IMG/VR virus record: IMGVR_UViG_3300047476_001245
Span: 1 to 33,515 of that record
Source of the DNA: a virus
Length of the DNA stretch: 33,515 bases
Reading direction: 5' to 3' (one strand)
The number at the start of each line of letters is the position of its first letter. The stretch's first letter is position 1. Position numbers and translations under genes: made by a program. This document shows positions 7,270 to 14,808 of this stretch, one piece after another. The notes beneath the pieces were generated by a model. It was given only the letters and a program-made list of their open reading frames with translations, made no database searches and was not told the origin of the DNA.

Positions 7270-10200
7270 ATGGCAACTTTAGTTTCTCCAGGTCTAAGTG
7301 TAACAGTTACAGATGAGAGCCAGTACGTACCAGGCGGTCCAGGTACAGTACCTCTAGTGATTCTAGCAACAGCACAAGACAAAACTTCACCAAGTGGCGG
7401 TACTGCTACTGGTACTACCGCAGCCCGAGCAAATACCTTACAAGCATTTGGCAGTCAGCGTGAGCTGATCACAGCCATGGGATATCCTGTGTTTAAAACT
7501 GCTGCTGGTAGCCCTGTGCATGGCGACGAACAAAACGAATATGGATTGCAAGCGGCCTACAGTGCAATGGGTCTTGGTAACAGAATGTTTGTGCTTAGAG
7601 CTGATATTGATCTTGATCAACTTACACCTACCGGGGTAAGACCAAAAGGACTAGTTGATGACGGTTTCTACTGGTTTGATCTTACCACATCTGATTTTGG
7701 TGTGTTCCAGTGGAATGCATCAACACAGGCTTTTACAAAGCAAACAATAACAGTTTTAACATCAACAGCAGATGTAAATTCTCCTGCAGGTGCCGGCGAA
7801 CCTTACACTCCAAAAGACAGTGTAGGCGAAATTGGTAGTTATGCAGTGATTGCAGTTGATGATGACAATCCTCTGTTTTATAAAAATGCAGACAATGTTT
7901 GGGTAGCAGTTGGCTCAATAGATTGGCAAAAGGCTTGGCCTACTGTGCAAAGTTCATATGCAACTTATGCTGGAAACGAAGTAGCAGCAGGCACACAAGT
8001 CACAATTAACACAGTCACCGTGACTATTACCGCAGCCGGCGCAACTGCCACAGGCACTGAAGTGGTAACAGCAATCAACGCTGCGTTTGCAGCCAACTAC
8101 GGTGACGGTATCCGTGCAGAAATTGATACCAACGGAAGACTAATCATTCGCGCCACTTCAGATGCAATGAGCGACGGGTCTACTGCTGACGGCAAAGTTA
8201 TTATTGTTGACGATGCTGGTGCAGCCGATCTAGGACTAGATGGCGGCATTGAAGCCTGGGCACCAATTCTTGATTTTGGGAAGTATACAGAAGTACCAAC
8301 ATTTGCAACTTCAGAAGCCACACCAGCACCAACTGGTAGTATCTGGGTAAAAACTTCTGTGGTTGGTAGTGGAGCTAATTGGGTGGTGAAAAGATTCAAT
8401 GCATCAACTGGTGCATTTGCTACTATCGCAGCTCCGGTCTATGAGGACAAAGCAGCAGCCATTTATGGACTAGATGCACTAGGTGGTGGATTCAACCTAG
8501 CGGTGGGTACACTGTATGTTGATTATTCAACACTAACTGATTTTCCTGGTACATTTAAAATTTGGCGTCGTTACAAAAGTGGTGTAACTAAAGTTACCGG
8601 CTCGGTGCCAGTTAGTGCAAACCCATTCACTATTGGTCATACTTTTAAATTGGCAGTCACACAACCTGAACAAAGCACTATTGACGAGTACACCTTTACT
8701 GTTGCTGAAACCAGCGTAGACGGGTTCGTAAAGTTGATACTTGGCAAAGGCATTCCAAATGTGTTTGCATCAAAAGAAAGCTCAGGCGCAATCAGTATTA
8801 CACACAAAGCAGGTGGCGATATCTATCTAGTAGACACCACCGCAGGTTCAGGCAACCCATTGACTAATGCAGGCTTTACCAGCAGCACCAGTGGCATTCT
8901 TGTAGAGACAGTTGGAACATATTCAGGATCTTTACTAGCCACAAACTGGTCTGTACTTGACTATACCTACAGCACTGAAGAGCCTTATGTTGCTCCGGCC
9001 GATGGTACATTGTGGTACTATGGTAGTGCTGTGGAAGCAGATGTATTAATTTGCAGCACCACTGGGTGGAAAGGCTATCGTACAGTAACTAGCGATGCTC
9101 GTGGTTATAATCTAAGCCTAACTGATCCGAATGGTCCAATTTTTTCTGCTTCACGCCCAACACTACAAAGTGACGAAACTGCTCTTGTGGCTGGCGATCT
9201 TTGGGTTGATACTAGCGATTTAGAAAACTATCCTACTATCTACAGATACAACGGTAGTAAGTGGGTAGCCATAGATAACACAGACACTATTACTCAAAAC
9301 GGTATTTTATTTGCTGATGCACGTTGGGATGCTGATGTTGATGGTAACGGTGACAGCATCGGTGGTATAGTAGATCCAATCAGCGGCGACTTGCCAGAAA
9401 TCGCAACCATGCTGCTGAGTAACTATACAGACCTAGACTGCCCAGACTATCGTTTGTATCCACGTGGTACAATTCTTTGGAACACACGTCGTAACGGCTT
9501 CAATGTCAAACAGTATGTAAGTCAAGCATTTACAGAAGATGCGTACCCAGATGCTGATGTCAACAGTGGAAACAATTTGATTGGGGAAATCCCAGATATC
9601 GCAGCAACTTGGGTTACCGCTAGCGGCAATCAAGACGATGGCAGTCCATACATGGGGCATAAAGCTCAACGTCGCATGATAGTCAAGGCGCTACGTGCAG
9701 CAGTTGACAGTAACACACAAATACGTGAAGAACAGTTTACGTTCAATCTAATTGCTTGCCCAGGATACCCAGAATTGTTGGCAAACATGACAGCGTTGAA
9801 CAATGACCGTGCAAACACAGCATTTATCGTTGGCGATACTCCATTGGATCTAGTACCAGATACAATTGAACTAACCAACTGGAGCAACAATGTTGCTACC
9901 ACTGCTGACATCTATACAGGCTTGTTTTATCCAGCAGGATTAACAAATGATTTAGATGGTAATGAAGTGGTAGTGCCTGCAAGCCACATGGCACTAAGAG
10001 CTCTGATTCGTAACGATCAAATTGCTTATCAGTGGTTCGCTCCAGCAGGTGCACGTCGTGGATTGATTGATAATGCAACCGCAGTAGGATATCTAGACTA
10101 TACTACCGGACTATTCACCAAGATTGGTGTACGTCAAAGTCTACGTGACAGTCTGTACACATTAAGAATGAATCCTATTGCTAACTTGCCTGGGTTGGGA

Positions 10201-10572
10201 TTGGCTATATTTGGACAGAAGACTCGTAGTCCAATTGCACAAAGCACAGATAGAATTAACGTTGCACGTCTAGTGAACTATATTAGAAGTATTCTAGGCG
10301 GTATCAGCAACAGTTATCTGTTTGAACCAAATGACAAGATCACAAGGGATCAGATCAAACAGGCAATTGAAGGTGCTATGAACGATCTAGTGGCCAAGAG
10401 AGGTGTATACGATTATCTAGTGGTTTGTGACGAAAGCAACAACACCAGCGATCGTATCGCAAGAAATGAATTGTATGTGGATATTGCCATTGAACCTGTA
10501 AAAGCAGCAGAATTTATTTACATTCCAATTCGCTTGAAGAACCCAGGCACTATAGCAGGAGCGGGCATTTAA
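7270..10572 (+). CDS. 18: tail sheath protein gp18-like (enlarged)
   Basis: The contractile tail sheath subunit, 1100 residues against 659 in T4. The N-terminus (LVSPGLSVTVTDESQYVP) is a typical sheath start. The C-terminal 300 residues hold the conserved polymerisation domain: SHMALRALIRNDQIAYQWFAP, then AGARRGLID, LGLAIFGQKTRS, RINVARLVNYIRSIL and the family ending around ELYVDIAIEPVKAAEFIYIP. Residues roughly 130-690 are an elongated insertion region built of beta-rich pieces that repeat a theme of Gly-Thr/Ser-Leu/Ile-Trp-Val plus an aromatic strand (GSIWVKTS, GTLYVDYS, GTLWYYGS, GDLWVDTS, YRYNGSKWVAI). These probably decorate the outside of the tail. The ATG at 7270 with AAAGGA is preferred to an upstream TTG. 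A strong hairpin follows the stop. Confidence 0.93.
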   Translation: MATLVSPGLSVTVTDESQYVPGGPGTVPLVILATAQDKTSPSGGTATGTTAARANTLQAFGSQRELITAMGYPVFKTAAGSPVHGDEQNEYGLQAAYSAMGLGNRMFVLRADIDLDQLTPTGVRPKGLVDDGFYWFDLTTSDFGVFQWNASTQAFTKQTITVLTSTADVNSPAGAGEPYTPKDSVGEIGSYAVIAVDDDNPLFYKNADNVWVAVGSIDWQKAWPTVQSSYATYAGNEVAAGTQVTINTVTVTITAAGATATGTEVVTAINAAFAANYGDGIRAEIDTNGRLIIRATSDAMSDGSTADGKVIIVDDAGAADLGLDGGIEAWAPILDFGKYTEVPTFATSEATPAPTGSIWVKTSVVGSGANWVVKRFNASTGAFATIAAPVYEDKAAAIYGLDALGGGFNLAVGTLYVDYSTLTDFPGTFKIWRRYKSGVTKVTGSVPVSANPFTIGHTFKLAVTQPEQSTIDEYTFTVAETSVDGFVKLILGKGIPNVFASKESSGAISITHKAGGDIYLVDTTAGSGNPLTNAGFTSSTSGILVETVGTYSGSLLATNWSVLDYTYSTEEPYVAPADGTLWYYGSAVEADVLICSTTGWKGYRTVTSDARGYNLSLTDPNGPIFSASRPTLQSDETALVAGDLWVDTSDLENYPTIYRYNGSKWVAIDNTDTITQNGILFADARWDADVDGNGDSIGGIVDPISGDLPEIATMLLSNYTDLDCPDYRLYPRGTILWNTRRNGFNVKQYVSQAFTEDAYPDADVNSGNNLIGEIPDIAATWVTASGNQDDGSPYMGHKAQRRMIVKALRAAVDSNTQIREEQFTFNLIACPGYPELLANMTALNNDRANTAFIVGDTPLDLVPDTIELTNWSNNVATTADIYTGLFYPAGLTNDLDGNEVVVPASHMALRALIRNDQIAYQWFAPAGARRGLIDNATAVGYLDYTTGLFTKIGVRQSLRDSLYTLRMNPIANLPGLGLAIFGQKTRSPIAQSTDRINVARLVNYIRSILGGISNSYLFEPNDKITRDQIKQAIEGAMNDLVAKRGVYDYLVVCDESNNTSDRIARNELYVDIAIEPVKAAEFIYIPIRLKNPGTIAGAGI

Positions 10573-10581
10573 TAGGCGTAT

Positions 10582-10610
10582 ATTATGAAGCGGTTACTCC
10601 GCTTCATAAT
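10582..10610. terminator. 12-bp perfect hairpin after tail sheath
   Basis: ATTATGAAGCGG (10582-10593) and CCGCTTCATAAT (10599-10610) are perfect complements around the loop TTACT. There is no T-run after it, so it may be a processing or mRNA-stabilising structure or a weak terminator between sheath and tube genes. Confidence 0.6.
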
Positions 10611-10623
10611 TTGCCAAAAATGA

Positions 10624-10631
10624 GCTAAATA
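10624..10631 (+). promoter_or_regulatory. late promoter motif (GCTAAATA) for tail tube
   Basis: GCTAAATA 21 bases before the gp19 ATG, followed by the ribosome site TAGGAGA (10638-10644). The same GCTAAATA form occurs before gp14, the 593-residue gene and the minus-strand 322-residue gene. Confidence 0.6.
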
Positions 10632-10652
10632 AGAATATAGGAGACAACAAAC

Positions 10653-11273
10653 ATGTCCGTAGCAAGTTTAACAAGATTTACAGTGCCACTGGCTTCAAGC
10701 CAGAGTGCAAGCGCACAAGGCCTTTTAATGCCAAAACTGGCATACCGTTTTAGAGTAAGTTTTGAACAGTTTGGCGTGAGCCAACCAACAACAGAATTGA
10801 CCAAGCAAGTGATGGACTTTACTCGTCCAACAGTACAGTTTGGCGACATTGTGGTTGATGTTTACAACAGCAAGATTAAACTTGCAGGCAAACCAGAATG
10901 GCAAGATGTAACTGTGAACCTAAGAGACGATGCAGCAGGTAATGTAAGTCGTTTGGTAGGCGAGCAGCTACAAAAGCAATACGACTTTATGGAACAGGCC
11001 AGTGCCAGTTCCGGTATTGACTACAAGTTCATCACACGCTGCGAAATGCTTGACGGCGGCAATGGTGTACTACAGCCAAATGTGTTAGAAACTTGGGAAT
11101 TATACGGGTGCTATCTACAGCAAGTAAACTACGGAGAAGTCAACTACGCCAGCGGTACAGACATGGTTAAAATTGCTTTAACTATTAAGTTTGATAATGC
11201 GGTGCAAACACCACTTGGGTCTGGTGTTGGCGGCGATGTTGGCCGACTATTAGGCGTAACAGCTACTGGTTAA
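10653..11273 (+). CDS. 19: tail tube protein gp19-like
   Basis: The 206-residue tail tube subunit that stacks as hexamers inside the sheath. The family pattern is clear: LMPKLAYRFRVSFEQFG at the first strand, a VMDFTRPTVQFGDIVVDVYN core, GKPEWQDVTVNLRDD and a C-terminal WELYGCYLQQVNYGEVNYAS followed by MVKIALTIKFDNA. Length is somewhat above T4 gp19 (163 residues). It has its own late-promoter motif and a strong ribosome site. A classic terminator follows its stop, giving a single-gene unit suited to high late expression. Confidence 0.93.
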   Translation: MSVASLTRFTVPLASSQSASAQGLLMPKLAYRFRVSFEQFGVSQPTTELTKQVMDFTRPTVQFGDIVVDVYNSKIKLAGKPEWQDVTVNLRDDAAGNVSRLVGEQLQKQYDFMEQASASSGIDYKFITRCEMLDGGNGVLQPNVLETWELYGCYLQQVNYGEVNYASGTDMVKIALTIKFDNAVQTPLGSGVGGDVGRLLGVTATG

Positions 11274-11295
11274 TCCAGACGAAACACTTTAAATC

Positions 11296-11321
11296 AAACC
11301 CGGCATAAGCCGGGTTTTTTT
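11296..11321 (+). terminator. rho-independent terminator after tail tube
   Basis: AAACCCGGC (11296-11304), loop ATAA, GCCGGGTTT (11309-11317), then a run of T. GC-rich stem and U-tail are textbook. Confidence 0.88.
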
Positions 11322-11325
11322 ATGA

Positions 11326-11333
11326 GATAAATA
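11326..11333 (+). promoter_or_regulatory. late promoter motif (GATAAATA)
   Basis: GATAAATA right after the terminator and 16 bases before the next ATG. The motif sits in a short palindrome AGAT-AAAT-ATCT. It is a 7/8 match to TATAAATA. Confidence 0.6.
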
Positions 11334-11349
11334 TCTTAAAAGAGTCATT

Positions 11350-12831
11350 ATGAGTTTAAATCCTTACCTACAGCCACTTGGCGTTGAAAACATTGTGCAT
11401 GATTATGCTCATGCCGACCGTGTGTTTAGAACAGATGCGTTTAGATTACACCCTAAACTTGCATTTCTTTACTATGTAAGAATAAATCTTGATCCTACTT
11501 ACACCATGTTCAAAGGATTAAAACAAAAAGAAATAGGTGCATTGGTTAAAACTGCTTCCCTTCCAAAATTCACAATTGATACAAAAACTCTTAATGCTTA
11601 TAATCGCGTGAATCTAGTACAAACAAAAATCAAATATGATCCTGTGATCATCAAGTTTCACGACGATGCTGCAAATATTATTAGAGAGTTTTGGTACGAC
11701 TATTACAGTTTCTATTATAGAGACAGCGACCACGCAACAAGTTTATATCAAAGTTCTCACAAATACAATGTAAGACAAACAGACAAATGGGGCTATACAT
11801 TACGTAACAGCCCTGATTCTGGTGATAAAGAACAATTTTCTTCTGTGACACAGTTAATAACCGACATTCAAATTTACAGTTTCCACGGAAAAAAATTCAG
11901 TGAAGTCACTCTGCATAATCCTATAATAACTGCATTTAGACATGGTGAACATGATTATGCTCAAGGTACAGGCATACTAGAGCATGAAATGCAGATCAGT
12001 TATGAAACTGTAACCTATGCAGACGGATACTTAACAGAAGAAGAATTTGGTGACGATATGTTGTTAAAATACGATCGTACACCAAGCGAACTATCACCGC
12101 AGAGTTTACAGCAAGCAGGCGTGAGCACAGTTCCCGGAAAAGGCACTGACCTAACTTATCAAAACGGACAAGTGGTTCGAGCCTCTACACAAACCAACTA
12201 CTATCGTGGCGGGAGTATTCAAGCACAAAATGGATTTACTCAGACTGCCAAATCAGGTGGTCCTCAGGTGAAAACAAACAACAGTGTGTTTGCCACTGCC
12301 GGTAAAGCAGTGCTCGGAGGCATGATTCAATCTGCTATTCGTGGACGAAATCCTCTAAGTCAGTTTAATGTGTCAAATGCATCAAACCTGCTTTATCAAG
12401 CAGGCAGCGCAGTCGGTGGGCCAACCGGACAACGATTGATCGCATCCGGCGGATTGGTAAGAGCAGGACAGAGTATCATGAGAAACGGAGTTGGTCCTGG
12501 TAACTTTGGATCAGTTGCAGTAGCAGTACAAGCTCTCGGGCAATTGGGTGTACGTCCTGAAAATATTTTATCATCAGGTAAAAGTATTTTTAATGGCAGA
12601 GCCACAACCAACGGATCTCCTGTGGCGCAAACTCAAGGCACTTATACCACAGTACAAGCACCAAACTTTCCTAGTGTAAGACCAACTAGCACAGTGGAAA
12701 CATCCAAGACTGGTATTTTTTCTAATCCTACATACACTGACGGAAACCCTAACACTATTAATGACAGTAGAAATATCACACCACCAAGCAATCAAGGAAG
12801 ACCCGGCGGCGGCTACGGGAGATTTGTATGA
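11350..12831 (+). CDS. second tail-tube-fold protein, possibly baseplate tube initiator (gp54/gp48-like)
   Basis: A 493-residue virion-type protein. The N-terminal 240 residues carry features of tail-tube-like proteins: LAFLYYVRINLD, LVKTASLPKFTIDTKTLNAY, VQTKIKYDPVIIKFHDDAAN, TDIQIYSFHGKKFSEVTLHN and a final EHEMQISYETVTYADGYL. This resembles the tube fold shared in T4 by gp19, gp48 and gp54. The C-terminal half is Gly/Ser/Asn/Gln/Thr-rich and low in complexity (AVGGPTGQRLIASGGL; ending QGRPGGGYGRFV). Location straight after gp19 supports a role at the tube or baseplate junction, but which T4 protein it replaces is uncertain. It overlaps the next gene by four bases (ATGA). Confidence 0.65.
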   Translation: MSLNPYLQPLGVENIVHDYAHADRVFRTDAFRLHPKLAFLYYVRINLDPTYTMFKGLKQKEIGALVKTASLPKFTIDTKTLNAYNRVNLVQTKIKYDPVIIKFHDDAANIIREFWYDYYSFYYRDSDHATSLYQSSHKYNVRQTDKWGYTLRNSPDSGDKEQFSSVTQLITDIQIYSFHGKKFSEVTLHNPIITAFRHGEHDYAQGTGILEHEMQISYETVTYADGYLTEEEFGDDMLLKYDRTPSELSPQSLQQAGVSTVPGKGTDLTYQNGQVVRASTQTNYYRGGSIQAQNGFTQTAKSGGPQVKTNNSVFATAGKAVLGGMIQSAIRGRNPLSQFNVSNASNLLYQAGSAVGGPTGQRLIASGGLVRAGQSIMRNGVGPGNFGSVAVAVQALGQLGVRPENILSSGKSIFNGRATTNGSPVAQTQGTYTTVQAPNFPSVRPTSTVETSKTGIFSNPTYTDGNPNTINDSRNITPPSNQGRPGGGYGRFV

Positions 12832-13211
12832 GTAATAATGTAAATCTTGGCCCTATTGACACTGGGATAAAGGCTGTTGAATTTAATCCTAATCGTTATT
12901 TCAACAATTTAAGTTTGCCGCCAATAGAGGTAGCAACCAACGTGAGTCATGCTGTGCAAAGTTTTTTTGAATCATATACTCAAAACAAACGTAGTGCAGA
13001 AATTTTAGCCAGTGCAGTTATATTCACCAGTTCCAGTCAAGGCATTGACCCAATGGAAACTCTTGGCGAGTTTTTACAATTGCCTCCAGGGCAGCTAAAC
13101 GACTTTTTGGTTACATTTTTAAATTTTAATAGAATAGGCACCAGTCTATTGGGAACTATCAATAATTTTAAAACAAGTAATCAGTTTGTTAAAAGAGCTA
13201 TTTTAGTTTAA
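12828..13211 (+). CDS. small virion-associated protein of unknown function
   Basis: A 127-residue protein I do not recognise securely. It has an N-terminal polar segment (VEFNPNRYFNNLSLPP) and a helical remainder (VSHAVQSFFESYTQNKRSAE; DPMETLGEFLQLPPGQLNDF). It is translationally coupled to the tube-like gene through an ATGA overlap and separated by one base from gp4, so it is most likely a structural or assembly factor. There is no signal peptide or cysteine motif. Confidence 0.65.
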   Translation: MSNNVNLGPIDTGIKAVEFNPNRYFNNLSLPPIEVATNVSHAVQSFFESYTQNKRSAEILASAVIFTSSSQGIDPMETLGEFLQLPPGQLNDFLVTFLNFNRIGTSLLGTINNFKTSNQFVKRAILV

Positions 13212-13212
13212 C

Positions 13213-13650
13213 ATGGCAAGAAATTACGCACAAGGAAAATTTCAAATGCGTAATCCCGCCAAGTATATTGGCAAAGGACAACCCACCTATCGCTCAGGGT
13301 GGGAAATGGTGTTCATGCAGTTTTGCGATAACAATCCTGCCATACTAAACTGGGCAAGTGAAAGCATCAACATACCCTATCGTAACCCATTCACAGGCAA
13401 GAGCACAATTTATGTGCCCGACTTTTTGATTGTTTATGAAGATAAAAACGGGCAAAAGCATGCAGAGGTTATTGAGATCAAGCCCTCTACTGAAACAACT
13501 TTGGAGAGTGCTCGTAACACTAGAGATAGAGCTTATGTAGCATTAAATCATGCCAAATGGGCTGCTGCCACGGCTTGGTGCAAACAACAAGGTTTGAGTT
13601 TTAGAGTGATCACAGAAAATCAAATCTTTCACCGGGGTCAAAAGCGGTAA
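13213..13650 (+). CDS. 4: head completion protein gp4-like (PD-(D/E)xK nuclease fold)
   Basis: A 145-residue protein matching the T4 gp4 (gp50/65) head-completion family, which joins the filled head to the tail and is related to TnsA-type nucleases. Visible nuclease residues are E31 (YRSGWEMVFMQFCD), D70 (YVPDFLIVYED) and E88-I-K90 (AEVIEIKPS), giving the E...PD...ExK signature. Length agrees with T4 gp4 (150 residues). It starts one base after the preceding stop and ends eight bases before the small terminase gene. Confidence 0.85.
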   Translation: MARNYAQGKFQMRNPAKYIGKGQPTYRSGWEMVFMQFCDNNPAILNWASESINIPYRNPFTGKSTIYVPDFLIVYEDKNGQKHAEVIEIKPSTETTLESARNTRDRAYVALNHAKWAAATAWCKQQGLSFRVITENQIFHRGQKR

Positions 13651-13657
13651 ATACCGT

Positions 13658-14146
13658 ATGACCAAAAAATTAGAACAGTTGTTTGATTTACCCACCGTTC
13701 CTGATACGCTAGAAACTATTGAGGAACATCGTAGTACCATTCAAGAAATTGACCTAGCTATAGATAAAATTGATGCGGCATTGCCCACTGTACGTGATCT
13801 AGAAACTGCTGATCAAGAAATGGACGAGCTTGCTACTCTTGCCAAAGACAAATTTGACGATCTTATGGACCTAGGCATGAATGTGGAACCTCGCTATGCC
13901 GGTGTAATCTTTCAAACAGCAGGGGTGCTATTAGGGCATGCAATCACAGCCAAACAGGCCAAGCTGGATAAAAAATTGCGTATGGTAGACCTACAGCTGA
14001 AAAAGCTGCGCATAGATCAAATGGCTGAAAAAAATTCAGACACTACTGTACCAGTAGAAGGACAGGGTGTGGTACTGGACCGAAACGCACTGCTAGCAGA
14101 AATACTAGGCAAACGACCAGACAATCAAAAAGATAATAAAGCATAA
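13658..14146 (+). CDS. 16: small terminase subunit gp16-like
   Basis: A 162-residue protein resembling T4 gp16 (164 residues), which forms a ring and regulates the large terminase during packaging. The best match is the central coiled region EPRYAGVIFQTAGVLLGHAI followed by KLDKKLRMVDLQLKKL (T4: [28 protein letters not shown]). The N-terminus (LEQLFDLPTVPD) also resembles the T4 start (LDINKLLDISDLPG). Acidic helices fill residues 20-80. There is no obvious Shine-Dalgarno; GGTAAATA ends four bases before the ATG. In T4 gene 16 abuts gene 17, whereas here the large subunit lies 6 kb downstream. Confidence 0.78.
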   Translation: MTKKLEQLFDLPTVPDTLETIEEHRSTIQEIDLAIDKIDAALPTVRDLETADQEMDELATLAKDKFDDLMDLGMNVEPRYAGVIFQTAGVLLGHAITAKQAKLDKKLRMVDLQLKKLRIDQMAEKNSDTTVPVEGQGVVLDRNALLAEILGKRPDNQKDNKA

Positions 14147-14149
14147 ATA
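14142..14149 (+). promoter_or_regulatory. late promoter motif (CATAAATA)
   Basis: CATAAATA overlaps the stop of the small terminase gene and lies 19 bases before the ATG at 14169; the ribosome site TAGGA follows at 14157-14161. It is the same 7/8 motif as before gp13. Confidence 0.62.
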
Positions 14150-14168
14150 GATAGTATAGGATCCTGCA

Positions 14169-14807
14169 ATGAAAACCTTTAAAACCTACTTGCAAGAAAG
14201 TGTTAAAACCTACAGTTTTCGTGTTCGTTTAGCCGATTGCGAATGTACCGCAGAGCTAATGGACAAAATTGAACAGGCACTTTCTGCATTCAAACTGGTA
14301 GATATTACCAAACCCAAGAGCTTGCCAATCGCTCGTACCAATGAATTTTACAAATTAGGACCAGTTGGCCGTAATACATTTGACGTAGTAACAGCCTATC
14401 CTGCTAATCCTCCACAGGTGCAACAGGCTATCCATAATTGTTGTGGATTGCCTTTGAGTCACATCTATGTGATAAATGCAGGAGCAGATGATCAAGACGC
14501 AGCGGCAGAAGCAGCATCAGAGCACACAGATGGTGGAAAAGCTCTGCTGGCAGATCCTGAATTAAAACAAGATGACAATAATGCTCAAGATCATGTAGGA
14601 TTGAAAAAAATTGATAGCCTTTTGAAAGAGCTGGAAAAGAACCGCGGAGTACAAACTCAGTACACTGGCATCAACGACAACATTCTAGTCAAAAGCGAAA
14701 CAAAAGAAAAAACAGCTAAAACATCTAATGATGCTGTACAAAACAATCGCAGCCCACTCACAGACACCGGCGCAAAAGCAACGACCAAAAAAGTAAAGGC
14801 ACTATAA
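14169..14807 (+). CDS. putative internal-head protein with T4-like capsid-targeting peptide
   Basis: A 212-residue protein. Its first eleven residues, MKTFKTYLQES, are strikingly close to the T4 internal-protein leader MKTYQEFIAEA; L-Q-E followed by S fits the prohead-protease site. The folded part, about residues 14-105, has an alpha/beta look (YSFRVRLADCECTAELMDKI; CCGLPLSHIYVINAGADDQD). The remaining 100 residues are polar and probably disordered (LKQDDNNAQDH; AKTSNDAVQNNRSPLTD). It is the first of three consecutive genes (14169, 14809, 17142) with one-base spacing or overlap. The function beyond predicted head packaging is unknown. Confidence 0.75.
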   Translation: MKTFKTYLQESVKTYSFRVRLADCECTAELMDKIEQALSAFKLVDITKPKSLPIARTNEFYKLGPVGRNTFDVVTAYPANPPQVQQAIHNCCGLPLSHIYVINAGADDQDAAAEAASEHTDGGKALLADPELKQDDNNAQDHVGLKKIDSLLKELEKNRGVQTQYTGINDNILVKSETKEKTAKTSNDAVQNNRSPLTDTGAKATTKKVKAL

Positions 14808-14808
14808 C

